A DNA stretch of 64,000 nucleotides from Bretschneidera sinensis (GCA_023935145.1 CM043702.1:104607588-104671587); one strand, 5' to 3'; counted from the stretch's first letter, positions 22,694 through 34,911 are shown. Made by a program: numbers and translations. The notes: generated by a model from the sequence alone, not told the origin.

Positions 22694-23155
22694 TGTCACA
22701 GGCTGCAAGCTTAAGTCGCTAACTGTGCAGCCTTAGGCTCGAAAACACCTCCGTGGAATGCCTAAGTCAGGCTTCCTCTCAAGAGAACCGCCCTCGAAGC
22801 TAGACCCACTCAAAGAAAATAGCCAACACAAGAGAGAGAATATGAGACAAAGCTAGAGAGCTTGCTATTGCTTGAATGAATGAATGATTTACAAATGAGG
22901 GGGAGAGGCCCTTTATATAGGGAGAGCTCCCTTACATCTATGGCTAATATCTTGTCAAGTGTCACAATCCTACAGTACTAAAAGTGTAGTACAAGTGTAC
23001 TACAAGTATAGTACGACAGTACAAGTGTACTACCAGTGTAGTACGAAAGTACAAGGTCCTACCATGGAGTGCATGTGCAATACAATGTTGTACATCATAA
23101 TCATAAAGTGTACTAGGAAACCCTTGAACACGCGGGTCTCACGCGGGTCGTGACA
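22694..23155 (-). repeat. 3' LTR of element K (462 bp)
   Basis: TATA box (CTATATAAAGGG, minus) near 22910. Upstream of it lies a cluster of GTACT palindromes (22975-23060), including the perfect inverted repeat GTAGTACA-AG-TGTACTAC at 22986-23003. The purine tract GTGGGGGAGAA (23156-23166) precedes it. Confidence 0.9.
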
Positions 23156-23159
23156 TTCT

Positions 23160-24477
23160 CCCCCACTTAATCTGGCGACACCCTCGTCGCACTCTCGGCA
23201 TGAAACTAGTCAATCTTTGTCTGAAATTGCCACAAAACCTCGGCTGGTTCCCAACTAGTCTCACTATCGGGTTGTCCCTTCTATCGTATCAAGTACTCAT
23301 GCCTCGGCTTTTAGTTCTTCTATCTCAAAACTCGGTCGGCCAATATGCTCTCAATGTCTTAGTCATATGAGACCCTAACCCCTATAGGGGCTCGCTGTGA
23401 CTCACCTTAATCGGGATCGTCTTGGTCTTCATGGAATGGTTTCAACATACTCACATGGAAGACCGGGTGCACCTTGAGCTTGGATGGTAGCTCATGTTTG
23501 TAGGCCACATTGCCTACCCTCCGAAGAACTCTGAAAGACCCCTCATATTTGCACACCAGTGCTTTATGGATCCCCTTGGTGTGAAGTACCAAATGTAGTT
23601 TCACAAGCACAAAATCCCCCACCTGGTACTGCACATCCCATCTCTTACGATTAGCCCACTTCTTGGAATGCTTAGCTGCCTTGTGTAGGCAAATTCGAGC
23701 TAAGTCGGTCTGCTCTTGTCATGCCTTGGCAAACTTATAGGCTGCTGGAGTTGACCCCATGTATCCCACAATAATAGTACCTGGAGTATGAGGTTACCGT
23801 CCCATCACAATCTTGAAGGCACTTTGGTTGGTGGCCTCACTCCTTTGCAAATTATAGGAAAACTGAGCCACATCTAGTAACTTCGGCCAATCTCATTGTG
23901 AGGCACTCACATAGTGTCAGAGGTATGTCTCCAACAAAGCATTCACCCTCTCATTTTGTCCGTCGGTTTGGGGGTGGATACTAGTGGAGAAGTTTAGATC
24001 CGATTTAAGCAACTTGAACAATTATGTCCAGAACCATCCCGTGAACCTTCCATCCCGATCACTAACAATGGACTGTGGTACACCCCAATACTTCATCACG
24101 TGCTTGAGAAACAACTGAGCTGCCTTCTCTATTGGACACTCTTTGGTAGCCGAAATGAAAGTCCCATACTTCGAAAATCGGTCCACTACAACCATGATGC
24201 TCCCAAATCCATCGCTCTTGGGTAGCCTTATAATGAAATCCATGGAGAGACTCTCCCATGGACTCTCCGGAATTGGCAATGGTTCCAAGAGACCCCTAAG
24301 TGACTTTTGCTCTACTTTGTCTTGTTGACACATAAGACAAGTCTTCACATATGCCTCAATGTCATCTCTCAAGTGTGGCCAATAGTAGTGTTCCTCCACA
24401 AGTGCTAAGGTGCGATACACACCCGGGTGACCAGTCCACTTAGAATTGTGGCACTCTTGCATCACCTCCTTCCACAA
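23160..24477 (-). pseudogene. Integrase with chromodomain (element K)
   Basis: H2C2 zinc-binding start (ECHNSKWTGHPG ... TCLMCQQDK, from 24477). The catalytic core shows all three acidic residues: SMDFIIRLP, SDRDGRF and DGQNERVN. The C-terminal part (23407-23634: YQVGDFVLVKL, HPVFHVSMLKPF) is followed by a chromodomain-like stretch, about 23162-23400, with YLIR, KGQPDSETSWEPAEVL. Chromodomains are thought to steer chromovirus insertion towards particular chromatin. Interrupted by stops. Confidence 0.85.
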
Positions 24478-25746
24478 CTTCCATGAAGCGGCATATATAA
24501 CCGATTCCCCTTGTTAGTAAGTCTTCCTCTAGCCAGAACCTCATTGTCTTCCTTTTTATGGCATACTCCATCAAAGACTTGGCGGTCGGGTCGTGGGACA
24601 ATCCCTCCTTAATGCGATCCACCAAGGACCCCTATGGTCGGTTAATGGCAGCAAACTCTACCTTTTGGCTTAGTGCATCTGCTACTGTGTTGGTTTTCCC
24701 TGGCTTGTATTCCAACACAAAATCAAACTCGACAAGGAAATCTTGCCATCAGGCTTGCTTGGGAGAGAGATTCTTCTGAGTCTGAAAGTAGCTTGTGGCC
24801 ACATTGTCGGTCTTCACCACAAACTTAGACCCCAAAAGATAGTGCCTCCATGTGCACAAGCAATGAACCACGACCGTCATCTCTTTCTCTTGAACCGTGT
24901 ACCGCTGCTCAGTTTCATTGAGCTTTCGGTTCTCAAAAGCAATCGGATGACCATCTTGCATCAGGACCCTCCAATAGCAAAGTTGGATGAATCCGTGTAG
25001 ACCTCATAAAACTTGGTGTGATTCGGTAGGGCTAGGACTGGCTCTTCTGTGAATGCCCGTTTCAGCTGCTCAAAAGCCCCTTGGCATACTGAACTCTATC
25101 CCCACACTCTCCCCTTCTTGAGCATATCTGTCAAGGGTGTGGTGATGGTTGAGTAGCCTCTGATGAAACGCCGATAATAGTTCACCAACCTAAGGAATGA
25201 TCTCAACTCGGTAACCTTGGTCGGTGGCTGCCAATCAACAATAGCCTGAATCTTGCCCTCATCCATCCAAATCTTTCCTCCATCTACTATGTGGCTAAGG
25301 AATGGTACCTAATTTTGGGCGAATGAGCACTTCTCTTTCTTCACATAGAGCTCGTTCTCTCTCATAACTTGGAATATCTGTCTCAAATGCCTCACACACT
25401 CCTCTAGAGATCGACTATAGATAACAATATCATCAAGATAAATAACCACAAAGCAGTCTAGGAAGGGTTGGAGTACCTTGTTCATTAGAGTGCAGAAAGT
25501 TGTTGGAGCATTGGTGAGTCCGAAAGACATCACAAGAAACTCGTAAGAACCATAGTGAGTGACACACGCTGTCTTCGGCTCATCCCCCTCGGCTATCCGG
25601 ACGTGGTAATACCTTGATCTCAAATCTAGCTTGGTGAACCATTTGGCATCGCTAAGTTGATCAAACAAGTCCGTAATGAGTGGGATGGGGTATTTATTCT
25701 TCACTGTGAGCTCGTTGAGGGCTCTATAATCAATGCACATCCTCAT
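24478..25746 (-). pseudogene. Reverse transcriptase and RNase H (element K)
   Basis: RT begins [20 protein letters not shown], with the active site [14 protein letters not shown] and palm GLTNAPTTF at 25746-25309. A stop interrupts [12 protein letters not shown]. The connection and RNase H parts (YTVQEKEMTVVVHCL, SKFVVKTDNVA; 24749-24961) follow. Stops also at about 24965 and 24748. Confidence 0.88.
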
Positions 25747-25872
25747 TTAACCATTGTGCTTCCGTTGGAACAAAACCAGTGCACCGTAGGGTGCCTTGGA
25801 AGGTCGCATAAATCCCGTATCAACCAACTCCTTAAGTTGTCTCATCAATTCCTCAAGCTCAAGAGGCGACAT

Positions 25873-26628
25873 TCAGTATGGAGCCTTGGCTGGTGGTTGG
25901 GTAGTAGATACCAACTCAATCTTATGATCTACCTCTCTTTTAGGTGGGAGTTTCTTGGGCAACTCCGGGGGCATCACATCAATAAATGACTCTAACAGCT
26001 CAAGTACCTCAAGAGGAGTCTCTTCCTTAGACTCTAGGACCTCCTCCAGTTTTAAGGTGGCCAAGTAGGTGACTTCATCCCTTCCCACCCCATTGGTTAG
26101 TTGGATTGCCGATAAAACTTGGCTAGCTTGGCTAGAGTCTCGTCTTACCGGCACGAGACATTGGCATCGAGAATCAAGGATGCATAAACAGTTGGCAAAT
26201 GGAACTAGCAAGGCATTAATCCAATCAAGGAAATTTAACCCAATTACAAAGTCGTAATCATCAAGTGGGATTACCTCAAGAGTTTCCTTGCCTTTCCAGT
26301 CTCCTAGTTGTAGCTCCACCCCTTGTGCTACACCCATTGTTGGGACTTCTTTGGAATCGACTGTCTTACTCCACCCGTTGTTTTTCTCTACCTTGAGATG
26401 TAATCTATTGGACATTTCCTTGGACACAAAGAGATCAGAAGCCCCAGTGTCTACAAGAGCACTAACCTTGGTGCCAACCACCACGATGTCTGTAAACATG
26501 AGCCCCTTCCGCTTGCCAAACCTTTTGGCTTTGATCAAGCTAAGCATGATGGAGCCAAGTTTGAGGGTATCTCTCTCCGTTTCCCCTCTTCTCTGGAAAT
26601 GGCAGAGATCTTGGTTCATTTTGGGCAA
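25873..26628 (-). pseudogene. Aspartic protease and RT leader (element K)
   Basis: Active site ALVDTGASDLFVS is intact, with the second conserved element DYDFVIGLNFLDW. A stop follows PAKAPY, where a polyprotein would run on into RT (MSPLELEELMRQL). Confidence 0.87.
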
Positions 26629-27673
26629 TCCCGCACCCGATGAGGACCTTCACACAAGAAGCATGCTAATGGCTCATTCTTTCTATCCCCTTCTTTGGCG
26701 TACTTCCACTTGTGAATGGGTGGTTTCCCCAGATCACCCTTCTGATGCTTCTCTCTGTCTCCCCCACTTTGCCCGTGTTCTTGGAGGAGTCAAACTTCTC
26801 TTGTTTCTTGAACTCCACCAAAGATTCCACTATGGACATGGCTCGGGTGAGGTCTTGGACACCTCTTCTATACAACTCTTGCTTGGCCCATAGTTTAAGG
26901 CCATCCATGAAGGAGAAGAGAGCCTCCATCTCTCCAAGATCAGAAATTTGGAGCATAAGTTCAAAAAACTCTCGCACATACTCCCGTACATCCCCCCATT
27001 GGGTTAGCCTTCGCAGTGTGGTTCGTGCCTCATCTTCTGCATACTCCGGATAGAACTGTTGGCGGAATTCCTTCTAGAATTCTTCCCATGTAACAATGGC
27101 AGCACCCGCACACCTACATCGCCACCATAATAAAGCAATATCGACAAGATACATAGAGGCTGTGTTTACCTTAGTTACGTCCTCCATGATGTTCATCCTT
27201 TAAAAATATTGCTCCATCACCCAAAGAAAGTTGTCCACATCCTTTGCCGCTCGGATGCCTTTGAACTCCTTTGGCATCGGTATATCCACCCTATGACTGG
27301 GAGTCATAGCAAGCATACGACCTCCGACGGCTACTTTGCAAGCTAAGAGCTCCCGTTTGAGCTCTTCCATCTCTTCCCACATGGACACAACCACAGCCTC
27401 AAGGGTGTCGTTCTTCTGCGTGAGGACGTCTACGGCCTCGTTGAGGGCACCTTGCATCGCTCCTTGGAGATCCTCCCTCACAGAGGTTACCTCCTCGATG
27501 CTATCGTCGGTATCCTCGAACCTCTCCCGCATTTCCCCCACGACTAACTCCACCTTGGCCAAGCGAGCATCCATTCTTGACATCATATCCTTTGAACTAG
27601 CCTTCTTGGCTGCCCTCCCTCGGGTCTCATGACCATCATGAGCTAGGTTACTAGCATCGAAAATGGTTGCCAT
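26629..27673 (-). pseudogene. Gag (element K)
   Basis: Start MATIFDASNLAHDGHETRGR at 27673. The N-terminal part is predicted coiled-coil by composition (MDARLAKVELVVGEMRERF). A stop follows WVMEQYF at 27200. The capsid part continues at 26977-26666 (ISDLGEMEALFSFMDGL), then a zinc-knuckle relic near 26640 (HASC ... GCGIAQ in one frame, with CFLC-like context in another). Confidence 0.78.
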
Positions 27674-27700
27674 CTCTTCTCAAAAGTCTCGTTGAACTTT

Positions 27701-27712
27701 GGCTCTAATACC
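27701..27712 (-). other. Primer-binding site of element K
   Basis: Minus strand GTGGTATTAGAGCC directly inside the LTR (3 bp away) matches the initiator-Met site TGGTATCAGAGCC with one C-to-T change. Confidence 0.8.
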
Positions 27713-27715
27713 ACT

Positions 27716-28176
27716 TGTCACGAGCTACAAGCTTAAGTCGCTAACCATGCAGCCTTAGGCTTGAAAACACCTCTGTGGAATGCCTAAGTCAGCCTTCCTC
27801 TCAAGAAAACCGCCCTCGAAGCTAAACCCACTCAAAGAAAATAGCCAACACAAGAGAGAGAATATGAGACAAAGCTAGAGAGCTTGTTATTGCTTGAATG
27901 AATGAATGATTTACAAGTGAGGGGGGTGGCCCTTTATATAAGGAGAGCTCCCTTACATCCATGGCTAACATCTTGCCAAGTGTCACAATCCTACGGTACT
28001 AAAAGTATAGTACAAGTGTACTACGAGTATAGTACGATAGTACAAGTGTACTACCAGTGTAGTACGAAAGTATAAGGTACTACCATGGAGTGCATGTGCA
28101 ATACAATGTTGTACATTATAATCACAAAGTGTACTAGGAAACCCTCGAACACGCGGGTCTCATGCAGGTCGTGACA
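27716..28176 (-). repeat. 5' LTR of element K (461 bp)
   Basis: Partner of 22694-23155, clearly homologous throughout with scattered substitutions. The palindrome cluster is again present, at about 27995-28080. Confidence 0.9.
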
Positions 28177-28180
28177 CTTA

Positions 28181-30080
28181 CCTCAGTCTCACCCTACCCC
28201 GTCTTAGCCTCCCGCCTCCGCCTTTACTGCCCCGACTTCAACCCCTTCTCCTTTAACCTCACACTTTGTCCCCTTCAAACACTAACCCTAATCCCTCTAA
28301 TATTAACCCTAACCTCGTGCAGACTGTCACTCCTTCCTTTGCTGTGATCGTTGCTAGATCGACATGCCAAAACCAATCTGGTTCTAAGGTGCAGTGTCAG
28401 GTTGTATTAAAAAAGCAATTACCAGATATGGTGATATTGTCTAAGCCCTACAAACTTAATGGGTAGTCAGCTCTCTCTGTCTTCCATGGAGTTTTCAAAG
28501 GCAATTGAACCCTCCCATCATGCAGTGGTTCTAAAGTTTTATGCCGACCTTCCTCCCTTGAACCCGATACATCAACATATCTTATCTTGGAATCTAAAAC
28601 AAACCCCGGTTATTAGAGTTGTTGATTGACGTCATGTCCTAGTTAGGCTAGATTCCAACGATGATTTGATAGCTGCATGGGCTCATCCAACCTGTAAGGT
28701 TCAAAAACTCCTTATACAGATTATTTTGCTGGGCTCTAGATTTTTTTACTCGAAATGAAACCACTATGGCAGCTGTATGGATCTTTCTATTTTGAAAAGT
28801 ATTGCTTCCTCCTATGCTCGTTTTCTTAAGGTTGATGATCAGACATTTACACTGGAACGTCCGAGTAGTGCATGGATACGCATTGAGATTGATATCACTC
28901 TACCTCGGCGTAAGAGAATCTGGTTGGGTCCAATTCGGGAAGATGGTTAATGGCAAACCATCATTTACGAAGGTAACTTAGACTTTTACAGCAAGTGCTC
29001 TTTGCAGGGTCACAGTGATCACGACTGTCGGAACTCCACGATGGCAGCAACGACAACAGTGGCACCTCATGGTGAAAACCCAACCTCTATTTCAGGTCAC
29101 GGGTCCCAGGCAATCCAACCTAGCTTGGTAAAAACAAAAGCACAAAATGACAGAAGAATAAAGCAAAAGAAGTTGTTTATTTTGATGACTTGGCAACTCC
29201 TTTACACCCGGCCCAACTTGATGAGGTCCCTTTAGGATTCATTTTTGTGGCCCAGGCTAAGATCTCTAGCCCAGGTTTTTCTTCTGGGACCAGTGTTCCT
29301 GGCTCGATTTAAGTCTCTAATAAAGGTTCTGTTATGCCTTCTGACAAGAAACCTTCCACCGAGGCCCATATTACTCGTCAGAAAGACCATGTTCCAGTTA
29401 GTGTGCTTGTGAATGTCTCTTAGGCCTAGTACAGGATCAAAGCGTAAAGAAGACTCAGCTCGTGCAGGAATTCTGGGCTTAGGTCATTTGGCAGTCTAGT
29501 TACAAGATGGTCTGTGTATGGACCGTAATGCTCTAAACTCATATACTCTTTTCGTTCAGACCGGTTCAGTGCCGGATACAGAGAATTCTTGGTTTCGTTT
29601 GGACCAGGGTGCTACTGATGGGCCTGAACAGGTCCAATTGATTACAATGCCTGACAACCAAATGCAAGATGTCTCTCACAGGCCTAATGTTGGTAAGTAG
29701 GAGTTCTGTCCTCTTTTGGTCCCTGTTATGACAAAGAGTCAAGCTACTTTGGTTACGGCCCATGGGCTATAACAGATACCAGACGACCCTGGACCTAGTG
29801 GTTCAGAGGACCCTCCTGAGCCAAAAGGTGTTCGAGCTACATATTCTCTGCTTGCTATTCTAGAAGACAAAGCATAGGAGGAGTCTTTCTCAGTCCATTT
29901 GGTAGACCAGCCCTTTCCAGAAGTTCCTCCTCCAAAATTGAAATCCATTGTAAGTCGTCCATATACCTCCATAGAATCCTTTGACCTTGGTTAAATTGAT
30001 ATTACTAAACCCGCTAAAAAATCAAAGAAGACCCGAACTAAAACCAAGGGTCTTGTAGCCACTTCTCCAACTTGTTGGTT
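28181..30080 (+). pseudogene. LINE ORF1 (DUF4283-type with zinc knuckle)
   Basis: RNA-binding ORF1 of a plant L1-type element. Visible blocks: SFAVIVARS (about 28335), FSKAIEPSHHAVVLKFYADL (28494 on), RPSSAWIRIEIDITLPRRKR (28858 on), IWLGPIREDG then a stop, and the CCHC-like CSLQGHSDHDC (28998-29030). After this the frame is broken repeatedly to about 30080. The first codons are at 22648-22693, beyond element K. Confidence 0.75.
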
Positions 30081-30172
30081 ATGAATGGTACAATCATATA
30101 AGGGGAGTTGGGAGTTCAAAAAAATTTGACCCTTTGCGTAAGATGATTCGTACTCTTAATGCTACTTTAGTG

Positions 30173-31250
30173 GTGATTTTACTTTGGATGATCTGCCATA
30201 TTCGGCAGATGAAACACAAGGAATATCCAGTTTGGACAATTTAAACACAATTAATCATGAGAATTTACTCAAACAATTGAAATAGAACATTAATACTAAA
30301 AATATTAGAATTGTACGAACATATCTGAAAATATTATGCCAAACAATGGCGAAGCTTCATCTTCAACCTTAGATGAAGGTTTTAGCCTCTCATGATTATG
30401 AAGCTAAATTTCACAATTAAAGTGCTAAACATAAAACTTTAAACTCAAAAGAAATAAATTAAAACTGATTATATATTGAAGAAATTCCACTCGCAATTGT
30501 TGTGCGGCGCTTCCCCCCCTTGGTAGCAAAGCCCTAGAGATCCCCCAGATTGCTCACAGAAGTCCTCCAGATTGCACACTCATTTAATGAAGTGAAATGG
30601 GGCTTTTATAGGGGAACTCCATGAGTGCAATGTGTTTCCAATCCGATGTGGGATGTGGGATATAGAATGTGTTTCCAACCGATGTGGGATGTGGGATTTA
30701 AGCCTTCACATGCCCTTCAAAACTTCTATCCACACTGAAATCTCGCACAGCTTGACCTTTGTCTACTAAAACTGCTATAACTTTTTCTAGAAAAATCATA
30801 TTTATTAGCCGTAAAATTCCCCAGAAAACAGACATCCGGATATTTCCAAGCATATATGGTTCATCTCTTGGTTCTTCCTGAATCATTACAGTTTTAATCT
30901 GTAAAAATAATTTCTGCCACGCTGAAATCATGCACAGCCTGACCTTTGTCTACTAAAACTGCCATAACTTTCTCTAGAAAAATCATATTTACGAGTCATA
31001 AATTTCTCAGAAAATAGACATCCGGATATTTCCAAGCATATATGGCTCATCTCCTAGTTTTTCCTGAATCAATACAGTTTAATCCTAAAAAATGACTGAT
31101 CTGTACGGGTAATTCTGGCAATTTAGTGAAACTCCTTTCCAAGTGCTTGTAAACCTGTAAAACAATGAAAAAAACAACTCAAAGTAACAAATTCCTAAGC
31201 TAACAAATGTAAATTAATGGGCCAAAATATGCAATATTTGGCACTAATCA
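30173..31250 (-). mobile_element. LTR H, Athila-type, left end uncertain
   Basis: Minus-strand LTR starting TGATTAGTGCCAAATATTG at 31250. It shares with the LTRs of A, B and C the CCCCCTTGGTAGC block (30515-30530), the AATGTGTTTCCAATCCGATGTGGG block (30630-30660), and the CATAACTTTCTCTAGAAAAA module, here in two tandem copies (30775-30905 and 30960-31090). It is inserted in the LTR of F, between AGC and ATCTC of the F sequence. Its other end meets the LINE near 30172 with no TSD, so a later deletion removed the rest. Confidence 0.65.
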
Positions 31251-32601
31251 ATCTCAATAAATAATAATCAATAATTAAAACAAATGTAATGCATGAATTT
31301 AAATTATCGTCATTTCTTTCTTATAAGATCATTTTATATTATCATCTAGGAACGTCTTCCCACATGTCAACATGTTTCAGCCAGACCAGCTACTTTCCCG
31401 ATCTTTTATTTTTAGCCAGATTGATTGCCTTTTCGGTCTTTTATTTTCAGCTAGACCAGCTGCCTTCTCGGTCTTTTATATAATATGAAAACAAGCAGAT
31501 CAGCTGCATTCATGGTCTTTTATTTCATGCTTATGAGCAATAATATGAAAACAATCATACATTCTAGCATTCAATTTAGTTATCGAGCTCTTTCTCAAAA
31601 TTATTATTTTTATCATATTCATTAAATTATCTCATCATATATCATTTAAATTTTCAATCATCTTTTCAGAATTTTCATATAACTTCTCAGCATAATTTTC
31701 ATTAACCCATCTTTTTTAAAATATAAATTCTTATATAATTAATTTTCAACATATTTTCAAATTCCAAATCAATAAATCAATTAATTTTCATATATAACAG
31801 AAAATACATTGTTAAATCATTATAATTCAACTATTTATTCAAATATCATAAATTCATATTTTTATTGGTCTCGATTATTAAAAGTAAATCTAACTCACCA
31901 CGTAGCACTTAAAGCTACCCGTGGATCACATATTTACCTTTCTTGCCCCTTTCAGTAATTTCACCTGATTGCTGATCGTCAACACTTGACATAATATTTA
32001 TATTAAAATTTTTAATTTATTCTTCAATTCTTCCATAATTTATACCCTTTAAATTTCTACATCAAATTCTAGGTATTTTCATGTATGCATAATTTCAAAA
32101 ATAAAATTCACATTATTACCTTTTGTTTTTCTTAAAGCTTCCATCAAATCTCTTTAAAATTCTCCTGTAAACTTCTTCAAAATTTAATATTTTTTTGAGT
32201 CCCTAAGTGTTTAAAGAAAGAGAGTAATTTGAAATGAAGAAATAAGGAAACCAAACAAGATTTGGTAAGAAATAATAAAACAAAACCAAAACTAAGTTTA
32301 TATACAAAACCGTCCTCTACTTTCCTTTCCTTTGTTTTTATTATTATTTTTTTCTTATGTTGTTTTTAAGTGTCTTGCATGAAAGATACCTTTAATTCCT
32401 ATACAACACCTGGACACTGCGTCCAGGTGTTTGTCCTTTTTTGTTTCTCCTTTGTAGCCAAACCTGGACGCTTTCAGTTTTTTTTTCTTCAAAACAATTA
32501 TTTTATTCAATAATAAATCTTTAATATATATATTATTTTAATTCCATGTAATATCTATCAAATTATTTCTTTACCATTACTTTAAGAATACGGGTATTAC
32601 A
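31251..32601 (-). repeat. 3' LTR of element F, partial
   Basis: Inner end at 32601 (plus GGGTATTACA). Homologous to 38997-40186 and extends further into U3 (32320-32601) than the surviving 5' LTR. The outer ~800 bp are lost. About three 34-bp minisatellite units at 31377-31480. Confidence 0.82.
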
Positions 32602-34911
32602 ATTATACCTGCCTTATAAAAATTTTGTCATTGAAATTTCCTTACCTAACTTAAGAAACAATCGTGGATAATATTTCTTAATAGTTGCCTCACGCTCTCA
32701 TGTAATCTCTTCAACATATTTATTCCGCCACAAAACTTGAAATAATGGAATTACTTTATTACATAAGACTTGTTCTTTTCTGTCTAAAATTCTAACTTGT
32801 ACTTGTATAAAAGTCAAATTCTCCTGAATTTCCACAGCTTAGCTCGGAATAATACGAGATTCATCATGTAAACACTTCCTCAAAAGTAAAACATAAAACA
32901 CATTGTGTAATTGCGTTAACTCTGGAGTCAAATCCAATCTATATGCTACTGGTCCCACTATTTCAATGACCTCATATGCCTGACAAATCTTGAACTTAAC
33001 TTTCCTTTCTTTTTAAATCTGTTGGGAAACCACCTCAAGATGCCCAGGCGGTGATCTTCCAAACACCCAAGTCTAGAATGACTTGTAGTGATCATAATGA
33101 AACATAAATCAAAGAAACGAAAGAACACAAGCAATTTGTTATCGAGGTTCGGCAATATGCCTACGTCCCCGTGAGCTTCTCCAAGCCCTCTACACTAAAT
33201 CAATGAGTTCTTACAAGTTACTGTAACTCCTCTCCGAGAAACCTCTTGTTCTTGAAGAACGAAAGAAGAGAAAAAAGAAAGTGATAAGGTCTTGAGTTAC
33301 CCTGGAATTTTCCCCAAGAAAATTCCACTTACAAGTCCCTTGAATCCCCAATCTATACTACTCTTTCTCTAAACAACCAGTCTCTCCAATGAGTCTCTCT
33401 TGTTTTATGTCCTTGCACTCTTACAATTGATCTCACTTGTATGTCACACACTTGTGTTGTGTGTTTTTCACATTATATTTTTTTTGAGATTGAAACTAGG
33501 TGACCCTTTATATAGTGCACCAACTTCTTGACCAATCTTGAAGGTCAATCTCCACCCTTAGATCTTGAGGACCAATCAATCATAGCCCTTCATCAATCCT
33601 AAGTGATCCTGTGCATTTTGATCAAGTCCTACGCATCATTTGAAATGCTAAAACAAAAATATCAAGTGTGCCTTCAAGTTGTGGCCTAGAATAGGGCATG
33701 TTGCGGCCTGGAGGAGAGGAGGCTTTGCAGTCTTGTTGGAGGCCACGGCCTGGGGTGGCTGTACTGCGGCGCACAGAGCCATGCCGCGGTAGGCACACCT
33801 TGAGCCACGGCCTAGAGACCTGATGCTGAACCTTTTCAAACCCTGTTTAAACCTTAGACAAATACCAACAAAATCTCAATACACCCTTCCACGGAGATAT
33901 CTTCAGAAATACCTAATCACCAACCTAAAACTCAAGAGGTCGTCTTCTATTATCAGCATATCCCTTCTATTTGCTCTATGATGCTCTACGGTTCTCTCTA
34001 ACCAGTTTGATCCTCTTAGTAGTCAAATCTGTCATTTCTGGACCAAATATCTTTCTTTCTCCAACTTCTTCCTAACATACTGGAGTTCTGCACCTTCTAT
34101 CATATAAAACCTCAAATGGTGCCATCCCAATACTAGTTTGATACTGATTGTTGTATGCAAACTTGAACAAAGGTAAATAAGCATCCCAGCTCACTGAGAA
34201 ACTCAATACACTTTCCATCAGCATATCTTCTAGTATTCTAATGATTCTCTCTGTCTGCACATTCGTTTGAGGATGAAAAGTTGTACTAAACTACAATTGC
34301 ATACCCATAGCTTCTTGAAAACTCCTCTGAAATCTAGAAACGAATCTAGAATCCCTGTCTGATACAATGCTTAAAGGTACTCCATGTAATCTCACAATTT
34401 CCACTATATATAATTCAGCCAACTTTTTAGGAGTCTAGGTACTTTTAATAGGAAGGAAATGCGAAGACTTAGAAATTCTATCCATTATAACCCATACAGC
34501 ATCAGGACCTCTCTGGGTATAGGGAAAGCTAGAAACAAAATCCATACTTACATTCTCCCATGGTCATTCAGGTACTAGAACAAACTTTAATAAGCCTGCC
34601 GAATATCTATTCTAATATTTCACTTGTTGACAAATCAAACACCCATAAATATGCTCAGCTACATCCTTCTTCATCCCTGACCACCAATAATTCTGTCTTA
34701 ACCCCTTGTACATCTTATTATTACTTGGGTGCATAGAATATATAAAATCATGAGCCTCTCTTAATATTTTCATTCTCATTTCAACATCATTGGGAACACA
34801 AACTCTATGTTCCAATACCACCATACCATCTTCTTTAATTCTAAACCCAGTCGGGTTTGCACTCAATATTTCCTGTTTAATCTTCTTTATCCCATCATCT
34901 CTACTCCGCAT
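32602..34911 (-). pseudogene. Integrase (element F), interrupted by solo LTR N
   Basis: H2C2 part at 34612-34911 (HDFIYSMHPSNNKMYKGL ... CLICQQVKY). Core residues are visible in SMDFVSSFPYT, SDRDSRF and TNVQTERI (34250-34530). C-terminal part: VFLKISPWKGVLRF up to 33880, then N (33020-33870), then KKKGKLSSRFVR at about 33010, continuing to VLWRNKYVEEITWE-like codons near 32700, a chromodomain-type end. Stops throughout. Confidence 0.82.
33020..33870 (-). mobile_element. Solo LTR N (851 bp), Copia-like
   Basis: TGTTGG...CCAACA ends, flanked by a perfect TSD AAATC (33015-33019 and 33871-33875). A TATA box on the minus strand (CACTATATAAAGGGTCACC, about 33505-33523) gives the orientation. No internal region. 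The TGTTGG/CCAACA ends are typical of plant Copia LTRs. It carries a block GAGGTTCGGCAATATGCC (33144-33161) that I associate with Copia LTRs. Confidence 0.85.

Larger units (their letters stand above)
22694..28176 (-). mobile_element. Element K: chromodomain Ty3/gypsy (chromovirus), 5.5 kb
   Basis: Complete in structure: LTRs 22694-23155 and 27716-28176 (TGTCAC...GTGACA), initiator-Met PBS, gag, protease, RT, RNase H, integrase and a C-terminal chromodomain, then a polypurine tract. It sits in LINE ORF1 between CTTA (22690-22693) and CTTA (28177-28180); the LINE frame is restored when K is removed. It is inactive through several stops (for example at the protease-RT border and after the RT finger). 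The exact chromovirus clade is not assigned. Confidence 0.92.
22570..30172 (+). mobile_element. LINE (non-LTR retrotransposon), split by element K
   Basis: The 5' part is 22570-22693 and the rest 28181-30172. Removing K with one copy of CTTA gives an open start MAGQHGHHPSPGGTLPQS at 22648. ORF1 follows with frameshifts and stops. Near 30085-30170 the frame reads GVGSSKKFDPLRKMIRTLN and TLVVI, which is the expected N-terminus of a plant LINE ORF2. There the element ends abruptly at LTR H. No RT domain remains. Confidence 0.75.

Noticed and set aside
26288..26893. 201-codon plus-strand ORF
   Set aside because: Shadow of the protease and gag frames of element K on the minus strand, which carry recognisable motifs.
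22694..28176. TGTCAC...GTGACA inverted ends considered as a DNA transposon
   Set aside because: The internal region encodes gag-pol, and each end is itself a 461-462-bp direct repeat, so these are LTR termini.
30698..30931. 77-codon minus-strand ORF in LTR H
   Set aside because: It reads through the U3 module shared by several LTRs. The other copies of the module have stops in this frame, so it is not likely to be a gene.
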